NCBI GenBank assembly: GCA_002298995.1
Contig: DBMO01000076.1
Coordinates: forward strand, 3,384-57,512
Reading direction: 5' to 3'
Length of the DNA stretch: 54,129 nucleotides
Source of the DNA: Desulfarculales bacterium UBA696
GTDB lineage: Bacteria; Desulfobacterota; Syntrophobacteria; Syntrophobacterales; Syntrophobacteraceae
Numbering within the stretch: position 1 is the stretch's first letter; each line of letters opens with the position of its first letter. This document shows positions 1 to 8,031 of this stretch, in pieces. The translations under genes were made by a program, and so were the position numbers. The notes under the pieces are model-generated. The model was given only the letters and a program-made list of their open reading frames with translations, was not told the DNA's origin and ran no database searches.

Positions 1-18
1 ATTCCCCTTTGGGCAACG

Positions 19-92
19 ACCCCGGGAGACCGTGCCACAACAGGGGTCGGGAGACTGTTCCACAACATGGGTCGGAGGACTGTTCCGCAACG
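19..92. repeat. Three tandem copies of a 25-bp GGTCGGGAGAC repeat
   Basis: Three imperfect units (about 19-43, 44-68 and 69-92) share the pattern GGTCGGGAGAC-TGTTCC-CAACA. The same family occurs at 22927-22978. No gene is visible between base 1 and nuoH, so this is repeat-bearing intergenic DNA ahead of the operon; no clear promoter was recognised in it. Confidence 0.75.
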
Positions 93-258
93 AAAGACCC
101 CGACATAACGGGGTTCTCCCTTGGGGCTACTGTTGAATTGCAGCGTAACGGAACTCGGACGGGGCATTCGTAGGCTGGCAAACAATTACTAAAGAATAAT
201 TCCGCGCTCTTCGCGCTCTCTGCGGTGAAATGGCCGCAGTGAACATTTTCCCGGGTGA

Positions 259-1254
259 ATGATGCTGAACTGGTTAGCCGGATTCCTTGTATTGATAATC
301 AAGCTCACAGTGGTGCTGTTTTTTCTGCTGTTTGTGGCGGCATACCTCGTTTGGGTCGAACGCAAGTTTCTGGCGCGCCTTCAGATACGGTACGGTCCTA
401 ACCGGGCGGGGAAATTCGGGCTGCTTCAGCCGCTGGCCGACGTAGTAAAGATGCTAACCAAAGAAGACACCGTGCCGGATGGGGCGGATAAGGCTTTCTT
501 CCTGATTGCGCCGGCTATAGTAGCAACCACCGCCTTTGTGATGTTTGCGGTGGTCCCGTTCGGGAGCGACCTGACGCTGTTCGGAAGAAAGATTCCGATG
601 GTTGTAACCGACCTCAATATCGGGCTTCTTTTCGTCTTCGCTTTGTCGTCGCTTGGGGTCTACGGGGTGGCGCTTGGGGGTTGGGCATCCAATTCGAAGT
701 ACGGCCTGCTTGGCGGCATTCGAGGCGCGGCGCAGATGATTAGCTACGAACTCTCCCTCGGGCTTTCTCTTATTCCGATTATCATGCTGGCGCATTCGTT
801 CAGCATAGTGGATATCGTCGACGCGCAGGCAAGCTATCCGTTCATTGTTGTGCAGCCGGTTGCTTTCATCATCTTCATGATCAGCGCGATGGCCGAGAGC
901 AAGCGCATCCCATTTGATCTTCCGGAAGCCGAAAACGAGCTGGTGGCGGGCTACCATACCGAATACAGCGGAATGCGCTTCGGCCTGTTCTTTCTTGGCG
1001 AATACGTCAACATGATGGTCTTTGGCGGCATCGTATCGGTGCTTTTTCTCGGGGGATGGCGCGGGCCTTTTCTCCCGTCTTTTTTGTGGCTTTTCATAAA
1101 GATCCTGCTGGTCGCACTCTTTATGATCTGGGTTCGCGGGACCCTCCCCCGGCTGAGATACGACCAGCTTATGACCATTGGATGGAAGGTGCTCATACCG
1201 GTCGCGCTGCTAAACATCCTGGCGACAGCCGCAGTCGGGGTGATGATTCACTGA
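259..1254 (+). CDS. nuoH: NADH-quinone oxidoreductase subunit H
   Basis: This is the membrane subunit of complex I that, with NuoB/D/I, forms the quinone-binding chamber and links the peripheral arm to the proton-pumping arm. At 331 residues it has the normal family length and about eight hydrophobic segments. Family signatures are visible: the VWVERKFLARLQIRYGPNR stretch near residues 32-50 and the acidic loop IPFDLPEAENELVAGYHTEY near 216-236, which lies at the quinone site. Start: ATG at 259 or the second ATG at 262; the GGGTGA motif sits almost on top of the first, so 262 is possible. It is the first recognisable gene of the nuoH-N cluster, separated from nuoI by 192 bases that hold a palindromic repeat. 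Identification is secure. Confidence 0.97.
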   Translation: MMLNWLAGFLVLIIKLTVVLFFLLFVAAYLVWVERKFLARLQIRYGPNRAGKFGLLQPLADVVKMLTKEDTVPDGADKAFFLIAPAIVATTAFVMFAVVPFGSDLTLFGRKIPMVVTDLNIGLLFVFALSSLGVYGVALGGWASNSKYGLLGGIRGAAQMISYELSLGLSLIPIIMLAHSFSIVDIVDAQASYPFIVVQPVAFIIFMISAMAESKRIPFDLPEAENELVAGYHTEYSGMRFGLFFLGEYVNMMVFGGIVSVLFLGGWRGPFLPSFLWLFIKILLVALFMIWVRGTLPRLRYDQLMTIGWKVLIPVALLNILATAAVGVMIH

Positions 1255-1265
1255 CGTATCCGCGT

Positions 1266-1356
1266 GTAGGGTGGGCACGGCATCATCGTGCCCACCGGCT
1301 TTCAAGCCGGTTCGGGAATGGTATCGGTGGGCACGATGAACCCGTGCCCACCCTAC
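1266..1356. repeat. REP-like nested palindrome inside the nuo operon
   Basis: The element starts with GTAGGGTGGGCACGG (1266-1280) and ends with its exact reverse complement (1342-1356). Each half is itself a small hairpin (GTGGGCACG ... CGTGCCCAC), with a further GGCTTTCAAGCC-type hairpin in the middle. A related element lies at 49642-49726. It resembles intergenic palindromes of the REP/BIME kind and could affect transcript stability between nuoH and nuoI; that effect is inferred. Confidence 0.8.
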
Positions 1357-1446
1357 ATGCTACTTTAAAGCCGATTCGGGGAGTGAGATGAAACAGTGCC
1401 CACCCCCACGTGACTCCAGTATAAAAGCTGTGTAGACGGAGACCTT

Positions 1447-1983
1447 ATGGAGCAAGTCGTGGAAGCTGTGAAGGCTCTGGCGGCAGGATTTGCCGAGACT
1501 TTCAAGCACCTTTTCCGAAAGCCCATCACCGAGCAGTACCCCGAGTACAAGCGCCCGCTGCCTGAGCGCGCACGCGGAAGGATTATCCTTACCCGCGACC
1601 CCGACGGCGAGGAACGCTGCGTCTCCTGCTTTTTGTGTTCGGCGGTGTGCCCGGTAACCTGCATCTCGATGGAGGGCGATGAAAAGCCCAACGGACGGCG
1701 CTATCCGCTCTGGTTTCGAATAAACTTCGCCCGCTGCATCTACTGCGGTTTGTGCGAGGAAGCCTGTCCGACCTCGGCTATCCAGTTGACCCCAGACTAT
1801 GAGTTCTCGAAGAGTACGCCCCTTGATTTTATCTATGAAAAAGAAGACCTGCTGGTCGACCACCAGGGAAAGGATAAAAACTACAACTACTACAGGTATG
1901 CGGGCATAACGACCGACGAGGGCAAAAAAGGCGAACACATCGGTGAGGATAAGCCGGTTGATGTCAAAAGCAATTTGCCGTGA
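1447..1983 (+). CDS. nuoI: NADH-quinone oxidoreductase subunit I (two 4Fe-4S clusters)
   Basis: An 8Fe ferredoxin-like subunit of the complex I peripheral arm that carries clusters N6a and N6b and passes electrons towards NuoB. Both binding motifs are complete: Cys58, 61, 64 and 68 followed by Pro, and Cys97, 100, 103 and 107 followed by Pro. The 178-residue length and the N-terminal amphipathic region (residues 5-25) fit the family. A GGAG ribosome site lies eight bases upstream of the ATG. The gene follows the palindromic repeat and precedes nuoJ by 19 bases, the usual H-I-J order. Confidence 0.97.
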   Translation: MEQVVEAVKALAAGFAETFKHLFRKPITEQYPEYKRPLPERARGRIILTRDPDGEERCVSCFLCSAVCPVTCISMEGDEKPNGRRYPLWFRINFARCIYCGLCEEACPTSAIQLTPDYEFSKSTPLDFIYEKEDLLVDHQGKDKNYNYYRYAGITTDEGKKGEHIGEDKPVDVKSNLP

Positions 1984-2002
1984 TTTCCGACAGCGAGATC
2001 TT

Positions 2003-2521
2003 ATGACCTTCCTGGGACTGCTATTCTACATTCTTGCGGCTGTAACGGTTGCCGCAACCGCCGTTGCCATTACCCGGCGCAACATGGTGCACGCGGTGGT
2101 TTACCTGATTGTCTCCTTTTTCGGGACCGCCATGATCTTTTACTTCTTCGGAGCGCCGCTGCTCGCGGCCCTGGAAGTGATCATCTACGCCGGGGCAATC
2201 ATGGTGCTCTTCCTGTTCGTGGTGATGATGGTCAAGGTGGATTCACCGGGCGAGGACCTGCTGCCCGCCAGGCAATGGATACCGGCGGCGGTTTTCGGGC
2301 TGATTTACCTTGTGATTGCTTTTCTGATGATCTTCGAAACGCGAGGCGCCGATGCCCCACTGGGCTTGCTTATCGCTTCGCCAAGAGATTTCGCGCTCTA
2401 TGTGCTCCAAAATCACTGGTTTTCCATAGAAGTGATCTCGCTTCTTCTTCTGCTCGCCCTTATCGGAGCGCTGCAGCTGGGAAAGTCCCAAACCAAACCC
2501 GGAACGGGGGATGAAACATGA
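2003..2521 (+). CDS. nuoJ: NADH-quinone oxidoreductase subunit J
   Basis: A membrane subunit of the complex I pumping arm that contributes part of the hydrophilic axis and the pi-bulge helix. The 172-residue protein starts MTFLGLLFYILA and has five hydrophobic segments; the conserved region around AALEVIIYAGAIMVLFLFVV (residues 53-72) is the NuoJ signature. The frame is open upstream to 1943, but that extension overlaps nuoI and is hydrophilic, so the ATG at 2003 is preferred. The stop overlaps the nuoK start (ATGA at 2518-2521), pointing to translational coupling. Confidence 0.95.
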   Translation: MTFLGLLFYILAAVTVAATAVAITRRNMVHAVVYLIVSFFGTAMIFYFFGAPLLAALEVIIYAGAIMVLFLFVVMMVKVDSPGEDLLPARQWIPAAVFGLIYLVIAFLMIFETRGADAPLGLLIASPRDFALYVLQNHWFSIEVISLLLLLALIGALQLGKSQTKPGTGDET

Positions 2522-2820
2522 TCGTTCCGCTTAGTCATGCACTGATCCTTTCCGCGATTCTTTTCGGACTGGGGGTTTTCTGCGCCGTTTCGAGGCGAAA
2601 CCTCATAATGATGGTGCTCGGGATCGAAATAATGCTGAATTCCGCCTCGATTGCGTTCGTTGCGGCGGCCCTGCGCTGGCAAAATCTCGAGGGCCAGACA
2701 TTTGTGCTTTTCATCCTGGCTGTAGCCGCAACCGAGGTGTCGGTGGGCCTGGCGATCATCGTTTACGCCTTCCGCCGCACCGGATCATTCGACCCAGGCA
2801 ACTACAACCTGCTGAAGTAA
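2518..2820 (+). CDS. nuoK: NADH-quinone oxidoreductase subunit K
   Basis: A small three-helix, MrpC-like subunit of the complex I membrane arm. The 100-residue length is exact for the family. The intramembrane glutamates expected for proton transfer are present in LGIEIMLNSASIAFV (helix 2) and AATEVSVGLAIIV (helix 3). It overlaps the nuoJ stop by four bases and is followed 42 bases later by nuoL. Confidence 0.96.
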   Translation: MIVPLSHALILSAILFGLGVFCAVSRRNLIMMVLGIEIMLNSASIAFVAAALRWQNLEGQTFVLFILAVAATEVSVGLAIIVYAFRRTGSFDPGNYNLLK

Positions 2821-2862
2821 CATTCACCGCGCTTTCACGGTGAAAACACAAGCCAGAGGTAG

Positions 2863-4737
2863 ATGATGGCATACCCGACTTTAGCGGCGCTCATAATGGC
2901 GACTTTTTTGCCCTTTGCCGCATTTTTGCTCATCATGATCTTTACCCGCATGAAGCCGGGGCTTTCGGCGCGGCTATCGATCGGGTCCGTTGCCGTCTCT
3001 TTTGTCTGCTCCGTGGTTCTGCTGGCCCAAAACTGGGCGGCGCCGGGGCCGGTCGAATACTCGACGCAGTTTCTGGCATCGAGCGGACTTAACGTCCAGG
3101 TCGGCTTTCTTGCGGATCAGCTCGGCCTTTTGATGCTCACGATCGTTGCCGCTATCTGCCTTCTCGTACAAATCTACTCCCTTGGCTACATGGCCGGGGA
3201 CCCCGGTTTTTCGCGCTATTATGCCTTTATGTCGCTTTTTGCCTGGGCGATGCTGAGCCTCTCGGTTTCGCGAAGCCTTCTTCAAATCTATGTCTTTTGG
3301 GAACTGGTGGGGCTTTCTTCCTATCTTTTGATCGGATTCTGGTACGAGAAGTTCAGCGCCAGCCAGGCCGGCAAGAAGGCCTTTGTAATGACCCGCGCGG
3401 GAGACGTTGCCTTTTTCCTGGGCATTTTCGTCGTTTTGCTCAATGCCGGAAACCTCGGCGTGCTTGAGCTTAACGGCCCCACGGCGACGCGCATGCCACA
3501 CGAGGTCCTGACGCTTTCCGCCCTGCTCATTTTCGGCGGAATAGTCGGCAAAAGCGCCCAGTTTCCGCTGATGACCTGGCTTCCCGATGCCATGGAAGGC
3601 CCGACTCCGGTTAGCGCCCTGCTCCATTCGGCAACCATGGTGGCGGCGGGAGTGTTTCTGTTCGCGCGCCTCTTTCCATTCTTCAGCCTGTCGCCCGAGG
3701 CGATGGGGGTTTTTCTGGCAATCGGGACGATCAGCATGCTGCTCGCCTCGACCATGGCGATGGTGAGCAGGGACATAAAGAGGGTCTGGGCATATTCGAC
3801 GATAAGCCAGCTCGGCCTGATGATAATGGGTCTTGCGGCGGGCGGATACTTTGCCGGCGTCTTCCACCTGACTACTCACGCAGGGTTCAAGGCGCTGCTT
3901 TTTCTCTGCTCCGGCGTTTTTATTCATCATTTCGGGACAAACGATTTTTACGAGTTGGGCCGGTCGGGCTCGCGCGGGCTCAAGATACCGACAATCTCGA
4001 TAGTCATAGCGGCGGCGGCGCTATCGGGCGTTCCGCCCCTTTCGGGGTACTTCAGCAAAGAGTCGATCATGTCGGCCCTGGCGGGGCTTTCCAATCCGAT
4101 GTGGCTGCTTGCGGGCCTTCTCGGGGTCTTCCTCACCGCCTATTATTCGTTCCGGGTGATGTTCGTCATGTTTTTCCCGAAGTCGGTCGAGCAGGAAAGC
4201 GGGCATGCTCACGCGCCTGACCATGCCGGCTACAGGGCAATGACCGGGCCGCTGGTCTTTCTTGCGACGGTCACGGTGCTGCTTGGGTTTTTCGAGGCCC
4301 CGATAAAGAACTTTCTGGCCGGCATGCTGGTAATCGACCTTCATGCCCCAGAAACCAACTGGTCGCACATTGCGGCCCTGGTTCTTTCGATTGCGGGCCT
4401 TGCGCTCGCCTGGTTTGAGTTTGGCAGGCGGGGGGCGGAGCAGGTGGGCTTTGTCGAGAAAATTCCGCCCCTATACCGATTATTCGCCGAGCGGTGGTAC
4501 CTCGATCATATTTACGGGCTGTTCGTCGACCGGGTGATCGACCGGGGAATATCCTGGCTGTGCTGGCAAAACGACAACAAAGTGATCGACGGCGCCATAG
4601 ATGAGCTTGCCGGGGGGACAGTCGAGGGCGGCCGGATATCGGCTTTTCTACAGACGGTTATGATCCAGTACAGGCTGCTGGCGATCTTTGCGGTACTCGT
4701 GTTCCTGGCGTTCTACTTCTTTTTCGAAAAGATTTAG
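2863..4737 (+). CDS. nuoL: NADH-quinone oxidoreductase subunit L (antiporter-like)
   Basis: The distal antiporter-like proton-pumping subunit of complex I, related to MrpA. The 624-residue protein has about fifteen hydrophobic segments. Typical features are the WELVGLSSYLLIGFW motif with the key glutamate (near residue 148), FPLMTWLPDAMEGPTPVSAL with the broken-helix lysine region (near 235), and the long C-terminal amphipathic/lateral helix region ending in FFFEKI. An AGAGG ribosome site precedes ATGATG; either ATG (2863 or 2866) may be used. It sits 16 bases upstream of nuoM. Confidence 0.96.
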   Translation: MMAYPTLAALIMATFLPFAAFLLIMIFTRMKPGLSARLSIGSVAVSFVCSVVLLAQNWAAPGPVEYSTQFLASSGLNVQVGFLADQLGLLMLTIVAAICLLVQIYSLGYMAGDPGFSRYYAFMSLFAWAMLSLSVSRSLLQIYVFWELVGLSSYLLIGFWYEKFSASQAGKKAFVMTRAGDVAFFLGIFVVLLNAGNLGVLELNGPTATRMPHEVLTLSALLIFGGIVGKSAQFPLMTWLPDAMEGPTPVSALLHSATMVAAGVFLFARLFPFFSLSPEAMGVFLAIGTISMLLASTMAMVSRDIKRVWAYSTISQLGLMIMGLAAGGYFAGVFHLTTHAGFKALLFLCSGVFIHHFGTNDFYELGRSGSRGLKIPTISIVIAAAALSGVPPLSGYFSKESIMSALAGLSNPMWLLAGLLGVFLTAYYSFRVMFVMFFPKSVEQESGHAHAPDHAGYRAMTGPLVFLATVTVLLGFFEAPIKNFLAGMLVIDLHAPETNWSHIAALVLSIAGLALAWFEFGRRGAEQVGFVEKIPPLYRLFAERWYLDHIYGLFVDRVIDRGISWLCWQNDNKVIDGAIDELAGGTVEGGRISAFLQTVMIQYRLLAIFAVLVFLAFYFFFEKI

Positions 4738-4753
4738 GCGGGAAGGTATTTTG

Positions 4754-6244
4754 ATGCACATGGAACCTGCCAATTTTCCTTATCTTTCGGCCATCCTCGG
4801 AACAACCGTTGCAGGGTTGATTGCGATCATGCTCATTCCGGCCGAGAAAAAGGAGCTGATAAGGCGGGTGAGCGCCACATTTTCGGGCATCACCCTGGTA
4901 ATTTCCCTCCTCCTGTTTTTCGCCTACGACAGGAGCATGGGGGGCTTTCAGTTCGTCGAGGATTACTCCTGGATACCCTCGCTCGGCATCCGCTACATAA
5001 ACGGGGTTGACGGCTTCAGCCTGCCGAACCTGCTCCTAACCGGAATAGTCTTTTTTACAGGCGTTCTCACGATGTGGGAAATGGAGACGAGGGTAAAGGA
5101 GTTTTACGCCCTCTATTTCCTGCTGGTAACGGGGGTTTTCGGGCTCTTCATGAGCCTGGACCTTTTCTTCATCTTCGTCTGGTACGACGTGTCGCTCTTT
5201 CCTATGTACCTGCTGATAGCGGTATGGGGCACCACGCGAAAAGAATACGGCGCGATGAAGCTCACCTTGTACCTGCTCGCCGGAAGCGCCCTGATACTGC
5301 CCGCGGTGATATTTCTCTATTTCAAATCGGGCCTCGGCACCTTCGGGTTCGTTCCCCTGATGCAATCCGGAATGTCCGGAACCATCGCTCCCTGGGAGCA
5401 AAAATTCGCTTTCATCCTGCTCTTTTTGGGTTTCGGAATACTTGCGGGCGTCTGGCCGTTCCATACATGGTCGCCGGTGGGCCATGCGGCGGCCCCGCAC
5501 GCGGTGAGCATGGTGCACGCTGGCGTTTTGATGAAGATCGGATCGTTTGGCGTGCTGCGGGTTGCCATCATGCTCTGTCCGGTGGGCTGGTCCTATTGGG
5601 CGCCGCTCATGGCGGTGCTGGCGGCAATCGGCATCATCTACGGCGCCTTCGCGGGACTGCGCCAGACCGACTTGAAATACGTGATCGGCTATTCGAGCGT
5701 TTCACACATGGGAGTGGTCGGGCTGGGGCTTTCAACAATGACGGTGGAAGGGCTGAACGGAGCAGTTTTTCAGATGTTTGCTCACGGTATAATGACGGCC
5801 CTTCTCTTCTCCTCGATCGGCTACATCTATGACCGCACGCACACCAAAATGGTGCCGGAGCTTGGCGGCCTGAGCCGCGTCATGCCGGTTGCATCCACAT
5901 TTTTCATAGTGGCGGCCCTGGCGAGCATGGGGCTTCCAGGACTTGCGAACTTCTGGGGGGAGCTTGTGGTCTTCATCGCCGCATTCAGGACCTATCCCCC
6001 GCTAGGGGTTATAGCGGTGCTGGCGCTGGTTGTGACCGCCCTTTTCATGCTCCGCGTGGTTCAGCGGACATTCTACGGCCCTGTCGACGAGAAATTTTCG
6101 AAACTGCAGGACGTTTCGTTTTTCCTGGGGGTCCCCCGGATGATCCTGGCCGCCGTCCTGGTAATCGTTGGTCTTTATCCGTCGATCCTTTTCGACGTAA
6201 TCCATACCGCATCGGCGCCTTTCATTAACGGATTGCCTAAATGA
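4754..6244 (+). CDS. nuoM: NADH-quinone oxidoreductase subunit M (antiporter-like)
   Basis: The second antiporter-like proton-pumping subunit of complex I. From ATG 4754 the protein has 496 residues and about fourteen hydrophobic segments. The family pattern is clear: the glutamate-containing segment near MWEMETRVKEFYALYF, FGILAGVWPFHTWSPVGH, and YSSVSHMGVVGLGL. The reading frame is open back to 4688 inside nuoL, but GGCGGGAAGG just after the nuoL stop is a good ribosome site for 4754 (or 4760). The stop overlaps the nuoN start as ATGA. Confidence 0.96.
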   Translation: MHMEPANFPYLSAILGTTVAGLIAIMLIPAEKKELIRRVSATFSGITLVISLLLFFAYDRSMGGFQFVEDYSWIPSLGIRYINGVDGFSLPNLLLTGIVFFTGVLTMWEMETRVKEFYALYFLLVTGVFGLFMSLDLFFIFVWYDVSLFPMYLLIAVWGTTRKEYGAMKLTLYLLAGSALILPAVIFLYFKSGLGTFGFVPLMQSGMSGTIAPWEQKFAFILLFLGFGILAGVWPFHTWSPVGHAAAPHAVSMVHAGVLMKIGSFGVLRVAIMLCPVGWSYWAPLMAVLAAIGIIYGAFAGLRQTDLKYVIGYSSVSHMGVVGLGLSTMTVEGLNGAVFQMFAHGIMTALLFSSIGYIYDRTHTKMVPELGGLSRVMPVASTFFIVAALASMGLPGLANFWGELVVFIAAFRTYPPLGVIAVLALVVTALFMLRVVQRTFYGPVDEKFSKLQDVSFFLGVPRMILAAVLVIVGLYPSILFDVIHTASAPFINGLPK

Positions 6245-7668
6245 ACTGGATGATAGCCGCCCCTGAGATCTTCTACTTTGCGGCAGCAATGTGGTTTTTG
6301 ATGCTGTCCTTTTTTTCGAAGCCGGACCCGCGCCGGGAGCACCTTAGCTCGCTCCTGCTCGCATCCCTGGGGGTCCTGGTGTGCCTCGCCTCGGTCGGGG
6401 CGCAGGGTTACCTGTTTATCCAGGCATTCACGGCCGATATTTATTCTCAGGTTTTCAAGATACTGCTTTCGCTGGGCCTCTTTTTGATTATCGCACTTTG
6501 CGGCAATTTGCCGGATATCGGCGAACGGCGCATCCAGGATTTCTACTTTCTGCTCTTTACATGCACCCTGGCGATGATGCTCCTGGTGAGCGCGGGCCAT
6601 CTGCTCTCGATTTTCGTATCGCTCGAAGTATCCAGCTATTCGCTCTACATCCTTGTCGCGCTTAGGAGAAACCAGGATTTCGGGTTGGAGGCGGGCATAA
6701 AGTACTTCCTGGTGGGTACCTTCGCCTCGGGGGTGATGCTTTTCGGTATGGCCCTTCTCTATTCGTCATCCGGGGCAACCTACCTCAGTGATATGGCCCG
6801 GCTACTGCCGGAAATGATAGGCCAGCCCGCCGTGGTAATCGGATTGGTGCTGACCCTTGGCGGGTTCTTCTTCAAGCTGGCCGTATTTCCGTTCCACTTC
6901 TGGGCGCCGGATGCCTACCAGGGGGCGTCGAACCAGGTTGCCGCATACATCGCAACGGTATCCAAGGTTGCGGCGGTGGCGGTAATCGCCAGGGTAGTCG
7001 CCCATGCCGGGCAGGAGAGCACCTATCTCGTCCACGTGCTGGTGATCCTCTCGGTCGCATCGATGACGGTGGGAAACCTCGCGGCAATCGCCCAAAAGGA
7101 CTTGAAGCGCCTCCTGGCCTTTTCGACAATCGCCCATTCGGGATACATCCTGATCGGAATCCTGGCAATGAACCCCGCGGGTTGGACGGGAACGATTTTC
7201 TACGCCCTTGCGCTGCTGGCAATGAAGTTTACGGCTTTTCTGGTAGTCATCGAGCTGGCCCCGGAGGGCCAAAACCTGCAAATAGATGATCTGGCCGGCC
7301 TGCACCGCAGATCGCCGCTTCTCGCACTGGCCCTCATGGTCTCGCTTTTCAGCCTGGCCGGAATACCGCCCACAATCGGATTTACCGGAAAATTTCTAGT
7401 CTTCGTCGCCGCAATCGAAAGGGGCTATATCGCCCTTGTCATCATTGCCATGATAAACGTCGTGATATCACTCTATTATTATCTGCTGGCAATCAGGGCG
7501 GCCTACCTTTTGGAGCCCGCTGTTGAACTTCCGGCCCTGACACCCTCCATGCCCATTAAACTCCTCGCGGGCATATCGACCGGCCTGATCGTAGCCGCCG
7601 GCTTCTTCCCCTACCCATTCATCCGAATCGCCCAGGCAGCGGCACAGGTGCTGCTGGTGGGACGGTAA
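6241..7668 (+). CDS. nuoN: NADH-quinone oxidoreductase subunit N (antiporter-like)
   Basis: The third antiporter-like subunit of the complex I membrane arm and the last gene of the cluster. It has 475 residues and about fourteen hydrophobic segments. Recognisable regions are LLSIFVSLEVSSYSLYIL (conserved glutamate), FFFKLAVFPFHFWAPDAYQGA and LLAFSTIAHSGYILIG. It overlaps nuoM by four bases. No strong terminator follows; only a weak CCTTT...AAAGG hairpin with little U-tract is seen just downstream. Confidence 0.96.
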   Translation: MNWMIAAPEIFYFAAAMWFLMLSFFSKPDPRREHLSSLLLASLGVLVCLASVGAQGYLFIQAFTADIYSQVFKILLSLGLFLIIALCGNLPDIGERRIQDFYFLLFTCTLAMMLLVSAGHLLSIFVSLEVSSYSLYILVALRRNQDFGLEAGIKYFLVGTFASGVMLFGMALLYSSSGATYLSDMARLLPEMIGQPAVVIGLVLTLGGFFFKLAVFPFHFWAPDAYQGASNQVAAYIATVSKVAAVAVIARVVAHAGQESTYLVHVLVILSVASMTVGNLAAIAQKDLKRLLAFSTIAHSGYILIGILAMNPAGWTGTIFYALALLAMKFTAFLVVIELAPEGQNLQIDDLAGLHRRSPLLALALMVSLFSLAGIPPTIGFTGKFLVFVAAIERGYIALVIIAMINVVISLYYYLLAIRAAYLLEPAVELPALTPSMPIKLLAGISTGLIVAAGFFPYPFIRIAQAAAQVLLVGR

Positions 7669-8031
7669 TCGGGGCCTTTTGACCAATCAGAAAGGTTACG
7701 GCAAAGTCTCTGGACTGTTGCCCAAAAGCGCTAACTTAAAATTTATCCAATCAGCGGATGTGCATGCGTCGCGGGCACTTCCGCAGAGTTGTACCGACGG
7801 CATTGAGCGGATTCCCTTCCCTTGATGGGATTCCCCTCCCTTGATGGGAGGGGTTAGGGGAGGGTGATAGCTGGACAACATCAAACACAAAATTATGGCT
7901 CATCCGGCAAACGAGTACCTCCGATATATTCCCGCGCAATGACGTTGTGCGGGTTTATTGCGTCTTTTATGCAAATAACGGGTAAGCGTTTGCCGGAAGA
8001 CCCAAAACTATTTCATTGACGCCATTTTTGG
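7669..8031. other. Intergenic region after the nuo cluster
   Basis: 363 bases without a supported gene. Besides the repeat at 7811-7866 it holds an inverted pair CCGGCAAACG (7904-7913) / CGTTTGCCGG (7987-7996) flanking a GC/AT-mixed 73-base stretch. No promoter or terminator is convincing. Confidence 0.5.
7811..7866. repeat. CCCTTGATGGGA direct repeat and hairpin
   Basis: ATTCCCTTCCCTTGATGGG (7811-7829) is followed directly by a near-identical copy (7830-7848) and then AGGGGTTAGGGGAGGGTGA. The second copy forms the hairpin CCCCTCCCTTGATGGGAGGGG (7833-7853). Such CCCTCCC/GGGAGGG palindromes are common dispersed intergenic elements in bacterial genomes. Confidence 0.7.

Noticed and set aside
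220..225. GAFTDA instead of GAFTGA in the NtrC-type regulator as a loss of sigma-54 contact (residues 220-225 of the gene at 14981-16363)
   Set aside because: This variant is common in functional sigma-54 activators, and the rest of the AAA+ domain is intact. Note that the coordinates of this entry are residue numbers.
3321..3930. Long antisense open frames within nuoL and other GC-rich genes
   Set aside because: They are mirror frames of well-identified genes, without ribosome sites or domain patterns.
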